The position numbers and the translations under genes are program-made. A stretch of 52,163 nt of DNA from an uncultured Lachnospiraceae bacterium (GTDB lineage: Bacteria > Bacillota > Clostridia > Lachnospirales > Lachnospiraceae), in the NCBI GenBank assembly GCA_900316665.1, contig ONDV01000016.1:1-52163 (forward strand), read 5' to 3'. The stretch's first letter is position 1, and each line of letters begins with the position of its first letter. A model generated the notes under the pieces. The model had not been told where the DNA came from, did no database searches, and saw nothing but the letters and a program-made list of their open reading frames with translations. Of the stretch, positions 10,589 to 19,361 are shown piece by piece.

Positions 10589-10617
10589 TTGTAATATTTT
10601 ACTTTTCAAGCTAGAAT
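10589..10617 (+). promoter_or_regulatory. Candidate promoter upstream of comEA
   Basis: TTGTAA (10589-10594), a 17-nt spacer, and TAGAAT (10612-10617). A small hairpin (CCTTTCT at 10640-10646 with AGAAAGG at 10650-10656) follows and overlaps the ribosome site AAAGGAG, which could dampen translation. Confidence 0.45.
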
Positions 10618-10663
10618 ATATTGAAGGCAGCAGGTTTATCCTTTCTTAGAGAAAGGAGAGCCT

Positions 10664-11221
10664 ATGAATTTAATAAAGAAAAGTTGTATTGCTTTAATAC
10701 TGCTATCGGCATGCCTCATAAGCGCCTGCTCCGGCAGATCATATTTTGATGCCGGAAAAAGCAATGGCGTCGTAAGTGAAGCGTCAAAAGACAGCAGTGA
10801 CACTCCAGCTTCGGAATGGATAGTCGAGGTATCAGGAGCCGTGGCTTCGCCCGGAGTATACCATGTAAAGCCCGATTCCAGGGTCTGTGATGCCATAGCG
10901 GCAGCAGGCGGATGCACGGATGACGCCTGCCTCGATGACATAAATCAGGCTGCTTTTCTGAAGGACGGACAGAAGATAAAGATACGCACATCAGCTGAAG
11001 CTTTATCTTCCGCTCAGTCACAGGATGGGAAGGTAAATCTTAATTCCGCTTCGGCTGATGAACTGAAGACGCTTCCGGGCATAGGAGATGCGAAGGCCTC
11101 TGATATTTTGTCATACAGGAATGAGTCCGGTCCCTTTCAGTCGGCCGAGGATCTTATGAATGTACCCGGAATTAAGGAAGGCATGTACAATAAGATAAAA
11201 GATAAGGTAACTGTGGATTAA
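10664..11221 (+). CDS. comEA: ComEA-like DNA-binding competence lipoprotein
   Basis: Expected to bind incoming double-stranded DNA outside the membrane and pass it to ComEC. The 185-residue protein begins with a lipoprotein signal (LISAC, lipidated Cys about residue 22). Next come a SLBB-type domain (about residues 49-105, VEVSGAVASPGVYHV) and a C-terminal helix-hairpin-helix pair (VNLNSASADELKTLPGIG and FQSAEDLMNVPGI). Classic ComEA has a transmembrane anchor; a lipid anchor instead is notable. AAAGGAG precedes the ATG by 5 nt. Only 7 nt separate it from the response regulator, so it is probably the first gene of an operon. Confidence 0.88.
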   Translation: MNLIKKSCIALILLSACLISACSGRSYFDAGKSNGVVSEASKDSSDTPASEWIVEVSGAVASPGVYHVKPDSRVCDAIAAAGGCTDDACLDDINQAAFLKDGQKIKIRTSAEALSSAQSQDGKVNLNSASADELKTLPGIGDAKASDILSYRNESGPFQSAEDLMNVPGIKEGMYNKIKDKVTVD

Positions 11222-11228
11222 GAATATT

Positions 11229-11912
11229 ATGGCCAGAAAAGTACTTGTAGTAGATGATGAAAAACTTATCGTAAAGGGTATCAGATTTTCCCTGGAGCAG
11301 GACGGAATGGATGTGGACTGCGCATACGATGGAGAGGAAGCTTTAAAGAGAGCTGAGGAGAATCATTATGATATGATCCTCCTTGATGTCATGCTTCCGA
11401 AAATGAATGGCTTTGAAGTATGTCAGAGAATCAGGGAATTTTCCAAGGTTCCTATCATCATGCTTACTGCCAGATCCGATGATATGGATAAGATTCTGGG
11501 ACTGGAGTACGGTGCAGACGATTATATTACAAAACCTTTTAATATTCTGGAGGTAAAGGCCAGAATCAAGGCAATAATCAGACGGACATCAGCTGAGCAT
11601 GCGGCCGGTTCCGGGATCCTTGAGAGCGGGGATATAAAGATTGATACCGAGAGCCGGAGGATATTCGTTAAGTCCAAGGAAATAAATCTCACCGGACGTG
11701 AATTCGATATGATTTATCTTCTCGTAAAAAATCCCGGAAAGGTCTATGACAGGGACGATCTTTTGAAGGCAGTCTGGGGAGCTGACTATCCGGGAGACGC
11801 ACGCACGGTGGATGTTCATGTGAGAAGACTCAGGGAAAAGCTTGAGCCGAATCCGAGCGAACCGCGTTATGTTCATACCAAGTGGGGTGTTGGTTATTAT
11901 TATCAGCCTTGA
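11229..11912 (+). CDS. OmpR/PhoB-family response regulator
   Basis: A 227-residue regulator with a receiver domain (acid pocket Asp9/Asp10, phosphoacceptor Asp53 in ILLDVMLP, KPF near residue 103) and a C-terminal winged helix (about residues 130-227, TGREFDMIYLLVKNPGKVYDR, TVDVHVRRLREKLE). It is followed after 14 nt by its histidine kinase. It resembles the WalR/PhoP group, but the sequence does not identify the regulon. Its place between comEA and the GerMN/comEC genes suggests envelope or competence control (inference). Confidence 0.93.
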   Translation: MARKVLVVDDEKLIVKGIRFSLEQDGMDVDCAYDGEEALKRAEENHYDMILLDVMLPKMNGFEVCQRIREFSKVPIIMLTARSDDMDKILGLEYGADDYITKPFNILEVKARIKAIIRRTSAEHAAGSGILESGDIKIDTESRRIFVKSKEINLTGREFDMIYLLVKNPGKVYDRDDLLKAVWGADYPGDARTVDVHVRRLREKLEPNPSEPRYVHTKWGVGYYYQP

Positions 11913-11926
11913 CGAGGAAGAATAAA

Positions 11927-13444
11927 GTGAAACTTTCAATTTCCGGATATCTGAGGAGCCTCAGGTTTCGAATATTTCTGATCGTATTTCTTTCGTCAGC
12001 AATACCGGCTCTGATACTGACGAAAGTAGCGCTTATTATCTATGAAAAAAAGCAGACGGAGAGTGATATTTCTGCAGTGATCTCACAGGCTCAGACTCTG
12101 AACAACCAGATCGCCACCACAGGATTTATGGAGAATCCTGACCTGGATTATCTCACTGCTGAATTTACTGCCATCGGCAATGCCAACGGCGGCAGGATCA
12201 TGGTTATAAATTCATCTCTTGGGATCGTATACGATACCTACGGAGTAGATGCGGGCAGACAGATTCTCTGGTCAGATGCTGTCCGTGCCGTAAATGGCGA
12301 GACGGTTTCATATTTTGACCGGAAAAATCAATGCATAATAGTTACAGTTCCCATACCATCATTTACAAGAATAGATAATTCCAAGTCTGCGGACAGAAAC
12401 CAGGTAGTCACTCCCGATGGCTCTGCCATACTTAAAAGCGATGCGAACGGGAAATTCTCAGGCGCGCTTATGATCATAAGGTCTGAGCTCTATATTGCCA
12501 ATAACCTTTCTTTTATGCGCGATGTGGCGCTTGAGATCCTCTTTATCCTGTTTTTCGTGTCAGTCCTTCTGGCTATATTTATTTCTGACCGCGTGGTAAG
12601 TCCTGTGAAAAAAACAACTGAAGGCATAGTGAAAGCCAGGGAAGATCCGGCGACAGAAAGTATGCCTGAGCTTTCCTATACCGAGATCCGTCAGCTTATT
12701 CATGAATTCAACGAATATCATCGCAAGATGAAGGAAATCGATGCATCGAGATCTGAATTTGTTTCAAATGTCTCGCATGAGCTGAAGACGCCGCTCGCGT
12801 CCATGAAGGTGCTTGCAGATTCCATCAACTCAATGGGAGACGGCGCTCCGATAGAGATTTACAGAGACTTCATGAAGGATATCACCCATGAAATAGACAG
12901 AGAAAACAGCGTGATAAACGACCTTCTTTCTCTTGTAAGACTAGACAGAGCAGGAGTGTCAATGAATATCGCGCCTGTCATTATGAATGATATGCTTGAG
13001 CATCTCTTAAAAATGCTGAAGCCGCTTGCCGAGAAATCCGAAGTGGATATGGTACTTGAGAGTTTCCGTCCGGTGACGGTTGAAGCCGATGAGACCAAGC
13101 TGAATCTTGCCCTCATGAATCTGGTGGAGAATGGAATAAAATATAACCATTCCGGCGGCTTCGTCCATGTTTCTTTGAATGCTGACCACAGATACTGCTA
13201 TATAAAAGTCGAGGATTCCGGAATAGGTATTCCCGCGGACTCTATCGATCATATTTTTGAGAGATTCTACAGAGTCGATAAGTCCCATTCAAGAGAGATA
13301 GGCGGGACCGGGCTGGGACTTGCCATTACCTGGAATGTAATCATGCTCCATCATGGTGAAATTAAGGTAAGTTCTATTCAAGGCTCTGGCACGGAATTCG
13401 ATGTCCGTCTGCCGCTTAAATACATAGAGGAGGGGACGAAATGA
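11927..13444 (+). CDS. Membrane sensor histidine kinase
   Basis: Partner of the regulator upstream. GTG at 11927 is chosen because GAGGAAG lies 6 nt before it; a longer frame would overlap the regulator gene. The 505-residue protein has a first membrane segment (about residues 15-36), an extracytoplasmic sensor region of about 160 residues, and a second segment ending near residue 225. HAMP, HisKA and an ATPase domain follow. HisKA has phosphoacceptor His284 in VSHELKTP; the ATPase domain has NLVENGIKYN, DSGIGIP and GGTGLGLAI. The signal is unknown. Its stop overlaps the next start by 4 nt (ATGA), indicating translational coupling to the GerMN lipoprotein. Confidence 0.93.
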   Translation: MKLSISGYLRSLRFRIFLIVFLSSAIPALILTKVALIIYEKKQTESDISAVISQAQTLNNQIATTGFMENPDLDYLTAEFTAIGNANGGRIMVINSSLGIVYDTYGVDAGRQILWSDAVRAVNGETVSYFDRKNQCIIVTVPIPSFTRIDNSKSADRNQVVTPDGSAILKSDANGKFSGALMIIRSELYIANNLSFMRDVALEILFILFFVSVLLAIFISDRVVSPVKKTTEGIVKAREDPATESMPELSYTEIRQLIHEFNEYHRKMKEIDASRSEFVSNVSHELKTPLASMKVLADSINSMGDGAPIEIYRDFMKDITHEIDRENSVINDLLSLVRLDRAGVSMNIAPVIMNDMLEHLLKMLKPLAEKSEVDMVLESFRPVTVEADETKLNLALMNLVENGIKYNHSGGFVHVSLNADHRYCYIKVEDSGIGIPADSIDHIFERFYRVDKSHSREIGGTGLGLAITWNVIMLHHGEIKVSSIQGSGTEFDVRLPLKYIEEGTK

Positions 13445-14367
13445 AGCATTGTCATAAAATCATCGCTCTGCTTTCTCTGTCTCTTTCGCTTGTACTTATG
13501 TCTTGCTCAGGTTCGTCACAGAAGAAAAAAACTGAAAAGACCTATGTGCTGTATGACATAAATGCAGACCATACAGGTCTTGCTACCGAGGAATATTATC
13601 CAAAGTCAAAGGACAGGTCAAAGATGACTGATGAGATTCTGGATCTTCTCGGAGACAAAACTGAAAAATCCGACATGACCCGCCCCATTCCAAATGGCGT
13701 AAATGTTCAGGACACTTTGTATGATAAAGAAAGCGGCAATCTGACCGTATCTTTTACCAGGTCATATATGACTGTCACGGGGACTGACGAGACTCTTATG
13801 AGAGCTGCCATTGTGAAGACGCTTCTTCAGGTAAAAGGCGTGAAGACCGTCACATTCCAGGTGGATCACACAGATCTTGTATCTGCATCGGGAATATCAG
13901 GCCGCATGATGGATGATAATACTTTTGTCATGAGCATGGCGGGAAAGGATTCTCCTGTTCAGAGCGCTGACATTACCTTGTATTATCCTGACAGGGACGG
14001 GACGAGACTTCATAAAGTAAAGAAGAAGGTTACTTATTCCAGTAATATTCATATAGCCAGAGTGGTCATCGATTATTTAAAGAAGAATCCCGAAGTGAAA
14101 AACGCAAGACCTGCCCTGCCGTCGGGAATTCAGGTAAGCTCGCTTGCTGTAGCTGACGGAGTATGCTATGTGAATTTCGATTCCGATATATCTTCGAAGA
14201 ATAATGATGTTACTGAAGAAGCCTGCGTTTATTCAATTGTTGATTCTCTGACGGATCTCTACGGAATCAACAGAGTGCAGATATCGGAGAACGGATCGAA
14301 TCTCTCATTGAGAGGACATGAAGGAACGCTCTTCGAGAAAAATGACACAAATGTAATCAATAAATAA
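13441..14367 (+). CDS. GerMN-domain lipoprotein
   Basis: A 308-residue lipoprotein (signal peptide ending LMSC, lipidated Cys about residue 22) with two GerMN-like domains, roughly residues 50-160 (GNLTVSFTRSYMTV) and 170-290 (GVCYVNFDSDIS). GerMN domains occur in the spore protein GerM and in lipoproteins linked to two-component systems, for example near LpqB/MtrAB in actinobacteria. Here the gene overlaps the kinase gene by 4 nt, so it may modulate signalling at the cell surface. It is not by itself evidence of sporulation. Confidence 0.82.
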   Translation: MKHCHKIIALLSLSLSLVLMSCSGSSQKKKTEKTYVLYDINADHTGLATEEYYPKSKDRSKMTDEILDLLGDKTEKSDMTRPIPNGVNVQDTLYDKESGNLTVSFTRSYMTVTGTDETLMRAAIVKTLLQVKGVKTVTFQVDHTDLVSASGISGRMMDDNTFVMSMAGKDSPVQSADITLYYPDRDGTRLHKVKKKVTYSSNIHIARVVIDYLKKNPEVKNARPALPSGIQVSSLAVADGVCYVNFDSDISSKNNDVTEEACVYSIVDSLTDLYGINRVQISENGSNLSLRGHEGTLFEKNDTNVINK

Positions 14368-14368
14368 A

Positions 14369-14406
14369 AAAGCTTCCAAAATCAATAGTGAAATTTGGGA
14401 AGTTTT
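14369..14406 (+). repeat. Inverted repeat resembling the MITE ends, possible weak terminator
   Basis: AAAGCTTCCAAA faces TTTGGGAAGTTTT with about 13 nt between. It resembles the terminal motif of the MITE-like family (AAACTTCCCACA and its complement). It could be an excision scar or a solo end pair, or simply a terminator after the GerMN gene; the T run is short. Confidence 0.4.
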
Positions 14407-14438
14407 AGGAAGTTAATTTACCGACTAGAGGCTATGAC

Positions 14439-16763
14439 ATGGTCAAAAGACCCGCCGTTTATCCGGCTCTTGCCTTGATGTTCGCTATCCTCTTTACCGC
14501 AACAGGGCGAATAATTTTTATTTTGCCTGTGATCGCCGTGATCGCAGGACTTCTTTTAATGCCGTGCAGACCCCGCGAGAAGAGAAGCAGGGCTTCTCTT
14601 ATTATCTTTACGGTAATGATCGCTGTCTTTGGAATGATAAGGTGTTTTCTCGATTCAAAAAGGATCGACAGAGCCATATCTTATAAGGGATACGGAGAGA
14701 TAAGGGGATATGTAAAACAAAGATATGACAGCGATGACGGGGTCTCTCTAATAGTAAAGGATGCAAAAGCTGACGGGACAGATCTGTTGAATGTTTCCGT
14801 GAAGACATATGAGACTCCGGCTCTTCCCGGAGATTATGTGAAGGTAAGAGGAAGAAGGACTTTATTCGAACCTGCAAAATGTGACGGCATGTTTGACGCC
14901 AGGACCTATCACAGGAACAGGATGGAATCCTGTATTATCAGAAAAGCTGATGTGACTGTGATTTACCGGCCGGGTCTGTCTTTCCGGAGACTTTTTTTCA
15001 GATTCAGGACGAGAATGACAGGTGCCTTTGAATCTGCTCTTCCCGGTGAGGAGGGACCGCTTCTCTCTTCTATGCTGCTCGGAGACAAGAGCAGCCTTGA
15101 CGATGAGACATATGATCTTTTCAGGATGGCGGGCATCATCCATCTTCTTGCAATTTCAGGAACCCATATATCAGTCATAGCTAAGGGCGCTTATAAATGC
15201 GTCAGGCTTCGGGGAGGAATAATATCCGGAGGTATTATTTCATCACTTATTGCAGTCATCTACGGCAGCATCTGCGGGGGATCGGCAGCTACATACCGCG
15301 CTGTCATTATGTTTATTCTAATGGTATCTGCCGTGACTATGAAGAAAAGATACGATATGGTTTCTGCCATGGCGGTGGCACTTTCCCTGGAGCTATTGAT
15401 CAATCCTCTAATGATAGGGGATACAGGTCTTATTTTGTCGTATACAGCGGTGTGCCTGGTAAATCTTATTGCAGGACCTGTGTCCTATGCTTATATCAAA
15501 AAGAAACGGACACTCTGGGAAAAAAAGATAAGGACGGAACATGGGCTTTCATATACTCCGTCAATAAAAGACAGGATCATATCGGGATTTATAGGAACTC
15601 TTGTAATGGAACTTTCGCTTTTTCCTGTCACGGCTTACTTTTTCCACGAGGTGCCAACGTTCGTTTTTTTACTTAATCTCTTTTTGATCCCAATGTTTCC
15701 TTTACTTATCATTTGCGGGTTTGCTGCCGGACTTATTAATTTATTTATCCCTTTTAAGTTTCTCTTTATGCCTTGTCATTTCATGCTTTATCTCATGGAA
15801 GCCTCAGCTGACAAAACCCTCTTACTGCCCGGCTCCAGACTTGTAACAGGCGCTGTTTATGTTATGATACTTATATTATCGTATGTTCTGGCAGCGGTAT
15901 TTATTTATGTTATGAAATCGGGTTTCCGCTGGAGATATATGCTGATACTGGTTTTCTCGGCTGCCCTCGTATTTATTCCGGTCAGAAATGAAGACCGGAT
16001 AGATTTTCTTGACGTGGGGCAGGGAGACGGAATCTTCATCAGAGAGAGCGGGACTTCGGTGATGGTTGACGGAGGTTCATCCGATGTTTCATCCGTAGGT
16101 AAATACAGGATAATTCCGTATCTTAAATATCACAGCATAGGCAGAGTGGACTACTGGATAGTATCGCATGTGGATAATGACCATATATCAGGACTTAAGG
16201 AGGCGCTTGAAGGCGGATATAAGATAAGAAACCTGGTGGTGGCAAAGAATATTCCTGATGATGATGACTGGGCGGATCTTCGTTCTCTTGCAGAGAAAAG
16301 AGGCGTGAAAATCTCTTACGCGCTGCCGGGAGATGCCATAAGGTTTGATGGTGGCTCAATAAGCTTCATCTATCCGGCGGCAAATACGTCCGCGTCTGAC
16401 AGGAACGATTTGTGTCTTTCCTTTATTTATGATACGGGAAATATGAGAGCCTTGTTCACCGGAGACCTCTCAGAGAAGGCTGAGAAGGATCTTCTGTCAA
16501 GATACCGGGTCAAAAATATCGATGTAATAAAGGCCGGTCATCATGGCTCAGACGGCTCGAACTGCATGGAACTTTTAAGAGCGGCGACTCCCGAAATAGC
16601 AGTGATCTCCGCCGGAATTAATAACCGTTACGGACATCCCGGCAGGGAGACCCTTAAGCGGTTTTCTGAAATCAATGCCCTGTCGATATGTACTATGGAT
16701 CACGGCAGCATCAGAATAAATACCGGAGGTAAGACACCTGTGGCAGAGCCGTATGTCAACTAA
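14439..16763 (+). CDS. comEC: ComEC/Rec2 DNA-uptake channel with C-terminal nuclease-like domain
   Basis: Membrane channel for single-stranded DNA entry in natural transformation. The 774-residue protein has the full three-part layout. It starts with an N-terminal membrane and OB-like segment (about residues 1-175). The multi-spanning Competence domain (about 200-480) has the LLAISGTHISVIAK motif. A metallo-beta-lactamase domain runs from about residue 518 and carries HVDNDHISGL, FTGDLS and AGHHGSDGS, which fit a nuclease active site. AGAGG is 7 nt upstream of the ATG. The 3' end is duplicated just beyond the stop. With comEA upstream, an uptake machine is plausible, but pilus and comF genes are not in the window. 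Confidence 0.93.
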   Translation: MVKRPAVYPALALMFAILFTATGRIIFILPVIAVIAGLLLMPCRPREKRSRASLIIFTVMIAVFGMIRCFLDSKRIDRAISYKGYGEIRGYVKQRYDSDDGVSLIVKDAKADGTDLLNVSVKTYETPALPGDYVKVRGRRTLFEPAKCDGMFDARTYHRNRMESCIIRKADVTVIYRPGLSFRRLFFRFRTRMTGAFESALPGEEGPLLSSMLLGDKSSLDDETYDLFRMAGIIHLLAISGTHISVIAKGAYKCVRLRGGIISGGIISSLIAVIYGSICGGSAATYRAVIMFILMVSAVTMKKRYDMVSAMAVALSLELLINPLMIGDTGLILSYTAVCLVNLIAGPVSYAYIKKKRTLWEKKIRTEHGLSYTPSIKDRIISGFIGTLVMELSLFPVTAYFFHEVPTFVFLLNLFLIPMFPLLIICGFAAGLINLFIPFKFLFMPCHFMLYLMEASADKTLLLPGSRLVTGAVYVMILILSYVLAAVFIYVMKSGFRWRYMLILVFSAALVFIPVRNEDRIDFLDVGQGDGIFIRESGTSVMVDGGSSDVSSVGKYRIIPYLKYHSIGRVDYWIVSHVDNDHISGLKEALEGGYKIRNLVVAKNIPDDDDWADLRSLAEKRGVKISYALPGDAIRFDGGSISFIYPAANTSASDRNDLCLSFIYDTGNMRALFTGDLSEKAEKDLLSRYRVKNIDVIKAGHHGSDGSNCMELLRAATPEIAVISAGINNRYGHPGRETLKRFSEINALSICTMDHGSIRINTGGKTPVAEPYVN

Positions 16764-16830
16764 AGATCACGGCAGCATCAGAATAAATACCGGAGAAAAA
16801 ATCCTGCGGCAGAGCCCTATGTCAATTAAA
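16698..16830 (+). repeat. 67-bp tandem duplication of the comEC 3' end
   Basis: Bases 16698-16764 (final comEC codons plus stop) are repeated at 16765-16830 with a few changes and a 1-2 base length difference. The second copy lies after the stop, so it is not translated as part of ComEC. The shared block includes GATCACGGCAGCATCAGAAT. Confidence 0.92.
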
Positions 16831-16858
16831 ATATAAAGTAAAGAGTGGATTTCGGGTT

Positions 16859-17872
16859 ATGAAAAGATTATTAAAAAAAGCGCTGGCGGCAGCCTGCATG
16901 ATCACTATAGTTACAGGACTTGTATCTTGCTCTGTTCCCGGTTCGACTGAACCTGTCACTAAGAGCGGCGCTTATTTTGATACGCTGATTTCGATCACGG
17001 TTTACGACAGGCGCTATTCTGATGAGGTGGATCATTGTTTTTCAATGGCGGACAGGTTCGACAGGCTTTTCTCGATGAATAAGAAGTCATCTGACATATG
17101 GAGGATAAATCATGCCAAGGGACAGCCGGTAAACGTATCAGACGATACGGCAAAGATTATCAGAGACGGTCTTAAGTACAGCGCCATATCTGATGGAGCA
17201 TTTGATATCACGATCGGGAGACTTACATCAGTCTGGGAGAAGGCCAGAGAGAAAAAGGAAATCCCGTCAGATGACCTTGTAAAGGAAGCACTCTCTACCG
17301 TGGATTACAGGAATGTCTTGATTGACGGAAATAAGGTCACATTAAAAAATCCCGACGCCATGATAGATCTTGGTGGAATCGCCAAGGGCTATATTGCTGA
17401 TAGGATGAAATCCTATCTTAAAAAACACCATGTCCCGTCGGCGCTTATTAATCTGGGGGGAAATGTGCTTGTAATCGGAGACAAGCCTGATGGATCTCAT
17501 TACCGGATCGGCATACAGGAACCTTTCGCGTCCGAGGGAACAACAGTTACTGAAGTAGCGGTATCAGATAAGTCTGTGGTGACAAGCGGAATATATGAGC
17601 GGTATTTTAAAAAGAACGGAAAGATATATCATCATATTATAGATACAGGAACAGGATATCCTGAGGAAAACGGAATAAAATCTGTTACGGTAATAAGTAA
17701 AAAATCCGTTGACGGAGACGCCTTGTCCACCGTGCTTTTTGTACTTGGCTCCGATAAGGGAATCGAGAAGGCAGAGAAGATGGACGGAATAGAGTGCGCC
17801 TATATACTGTCTGACGGGTCGTTTAAGATGACATCCGGCATGAAAAAATACGGGTTTTCCGGAGGAAAATAA
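16859..17872 (+). CDS. apbE: ApbE-type FAD:protein FMN transferase, lipoprotein
   Basis: Attaches FMN to a threonine of extracytoplasmic flavoproteins such as Rnf/Nqr subunits or flavin-based reductases. The 337-residue protein has a lipobox (GLVSC, Cys about residue 22), FDTLISITVYD, the SDGAFDITIG and DLGGIAKGYIADRM motifs, INLGGN, and a C-terminal metal site region with HHIIDTGTGYP and VDGDALST. Its target is not encoded nearby. It overlaps holA by one base, and the GGAGG site for holA lies inside its last codons. Confidence 0.93.
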   Translation: MKRLLKKALAAACMITIVTGLVSCSVPGSTEPVTKSGAYFDTLISITVYDRRYSDEVDHCFSMADRFDRLFSMNKKSSDIWRINHAKGQPVNVSDDTAKIIRDGLKYSAISDGAFDITIGRLTSVWEKAREKKEIPSDDLVKEALSTVDYRNVLIDGNKVTLKNPDAMIDLGGIAKGYIADRMKSYLKKHHVPSALINLGGNVLVIGDKPDGSHYRIGIQEPFASEGTTVTEVAVSDKSVVTSGIYERYFKKNGKIYHHIIDTGTGYPEENGIKSVTVISKKSVDGDALSTVLFVLGSDKGIEKAEKMDGIECAYILSDGSFKMTSGMKKYGFSGGK

Positions 17873-18873
17873 TGGTAGCAAACGGGATTGAAAAGGACAT
17901 AAGAGCTGGAAAATTCCATAATTCTTATCTTATATGCGGAGAAGAGGACTATCTCAGGAGAACCTACAGAGATCTCCTTTTATCAAAGGTCACGACGCCC
18001 GGTGATGATTTGAATTTCACCAGGATAGTAAGCGAGAATCCTGATCCCGGCATGATTATAGATCTTGCTGAAACTCTGCCATTCATGGCAAGATACAGGG
18101 TGATTCTTATCGAAGACTCAGGTTTTTTCACTGGCACATGCGATAAGCTTGCGTCATATATAAGTAATATCAACGAGAGTGCCATCCTTATTTTCAATGA
18201 GACCAACGTCAGAAAAAATACAAAGATGTATACGGCGGTGAAGAATAACGGCATTATATGTGATATGGAGATGCTTTCCGATAAGGATCTCTGGACATGG
18301 CTGAGCGGGAGAATAAAAGAGTCCGGTCTTTCAATCACAAGAAACGCCTGGCAGGAATTTCTCGGCAGGACCAAATCCTCCATGGATCTTATGAGCAATG
18401 AAATGAATAAACTTATTTCGTACTGCAGCGATAAAAAGACCATTGAATATGAGGATGTTTGTCTTATGACTTCAGGAATATCGGAAGAGCAGATATTTTC
18501 CGTGATAGATGCGATTGCGGAAAGAGACATTGGAAAGACGATGGGGCTCTACCGTACGCTTCTTGACAACCGCACTGATCCAATCGGTTTTATTTCCGCT
18601 GTCGTAACAACATTCAGAAGGACGGCAGCCATGAGAAATATGCAGGATGAGCATCTTGATTACGGTTCGATCGCGAAAAGAATGAATATAGATGAATGGA
18701 AGGTGAAGAAGAATCTTGGCAAGGTGAGAAATTTCAGTACCGAAGAGTTGAATGATCTTCTTCTTGACGCGGCAGATCTGGAGACTGACGCAAAGACCGG
18801 AAGGGTGGATCCGGAGATAGGCGTGGAGACGCTTTTCATAAAGTATTGCTGCAAAAAAATAACCCGTGTCTGA
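17872..18873 (+). CDS. holA: DNA polymerase III subunit delta
   Basis: The delta subunit of the clamp loader, which opens the sliding clamp. The 333-residue protein has the HolA N-terminal pattern NSYLICGEEDYLRRTYRD, a middle ATPase-fold domain lacking a Walker A motif as expected for delta, and a C-terminal helical collar (ISEEQIFSVIDAIAERD). GGAGG (17861-17865) is 6 nt from the ATG. The comEC-holA-rpsT order is conserved across Firmicutes, which supports the call; apbE is inserted here. Confidence 0.9.
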   Translation: MVANGIEKDIRAGKFHNSYLICGEEDYLRRTYRDLLLSKVTTPGDDLNFTRIVSENPDPGMIIDLAETLPFMARYRVILIEDSGFFTGTCDKLASYISNINESAILIFNETNVRKNTKMYTAVKNNGIICDMEMLSDKDLWTWLSGRIKESGLSITRNAWQEFLGRTKSSMDLMSNEMNKLISYCSDKKTIEYEDVCLMTSGISEEQIFSVIDAIAERDIGKTMGLYRTLLDNRTDPIGFISAVVTTFRRTAAMRNMQDEHLDYGSIAKRMNIDEWKVKKNLGKVRNFSTEELNDLLLDAADLETDAKTGRVDPEIGVETLFIKYCCKKITRV

Positions 18874-18891
18874 ATGACGGACAGACACGGG
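18863..18891. terminator. Terminator for rpsT overlapping the holA 3' end
   Basis: CCCGTGTCTG (18863-18872) pairs with CAGACACGGG (18882-18891). On the minus strand it is followed by TTATTTTTTT, so it mainly ends rpsT. On the plus strand the tail is A/T-rich but a poor T run. The left arm overlaps the holA stop codon. Confidence 0.88.
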
Positions 18892-18905
18892 AAAATTTCA
18901 CAATA

Positions 18906-19169
18906 TTACGCGAGCTTATTTACAGCTTTTGTAAGACGCGATACCTTGTTGGCTGCGTTGTTCTTGTGATAAAGACCTTTATGCTCAGCCTTTGTGATTG
19001 CGGAGATCGCAACTGTAAGAGCCTTCTCGGCTTCTTCCTTGTTGCCTGCTGCTACAGCAGCTTCCACGTTCTTAATATATGTCTTTACAGAAGAACGGAT
19101 TGCCTTGTTGCGCTCTGCTCTCTTTGCGCTGGTTACGATTCTCTTTTTAGCAGACTTGATATTTGCCAC
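18906..19169 (-). CDS. rpsT: 30S ribosomal protein S20
   Basis: Binds 16S rRNA early in small-subunit assembly. The 87-residue product is Lys/Ala-rich with the ANIKSAKKRI N-terminus diagnostic of S20. The GTG at 19169 is chosen because the ribosome site GGAGGTG is 6 nt upstream and the family starts at this residue; an in-frame GTG 9 nt earlier overlaps that site. It is a single-gene unit opposite to its neighbours, with its own promoter and terminator. Confidence 0.97.
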   Translation of the reverse strand: MANIKSAKKRIVTSAKRAERNKAIRSSVKTYIKNVEAAVAAGNKEEAEKALTVAISAITKAEHKGLYHKNNAANKVSRLTKAVNKLA

Positions 19170-19251
19170 TTTATTCACCTCCGGAAATAAATATTTTTAT
19201 CGCGCGCCAGATCAGATCCGGACACGGACAGTCCGATGAGGCACAATGAAT

Positions 19252-19280
19252 ATTTTACTTGCAGCTTCTGTCCGTGTCAA
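19252..19280 (-). promoter_or_regulatory. rpsT promoter
   Basis: On the minus strand: consensus -35 TTGACA (19280-19275), 17-nt spacer, and -10 TAAAAT (19257-19252). The leader of about 75 nt that follows contains a perfect CGGAC/GTCCG hairpin (19225-19235) and a second imperfect palindrome (about 19207-19221). These are possible autoregulatory structure; no S20-binding motif was recognised. Confidence 0.75.
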
Positions 19281-19361
19281 GATGTTTCTTGCCGGATTGA
19301 CGGGTGAAATCTATCTTGGGAAAGTTTTTATTACAAATGCTTGGATTCAAATGTATAACTG

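Noticed and set aside
13441..14367. GerMN gene as proof of spore formation
   Set aside because: GerMN domains also occur in lipoproteins of non-sporing bacteria, and gpr-spoIIP are absent from their usual place.
15197..15676. A 159-codon plus-strand frame inside comEC
   Set aside because: It lies wholly within the well-supported comEC membrane domain in another frame and has no ribosome site.
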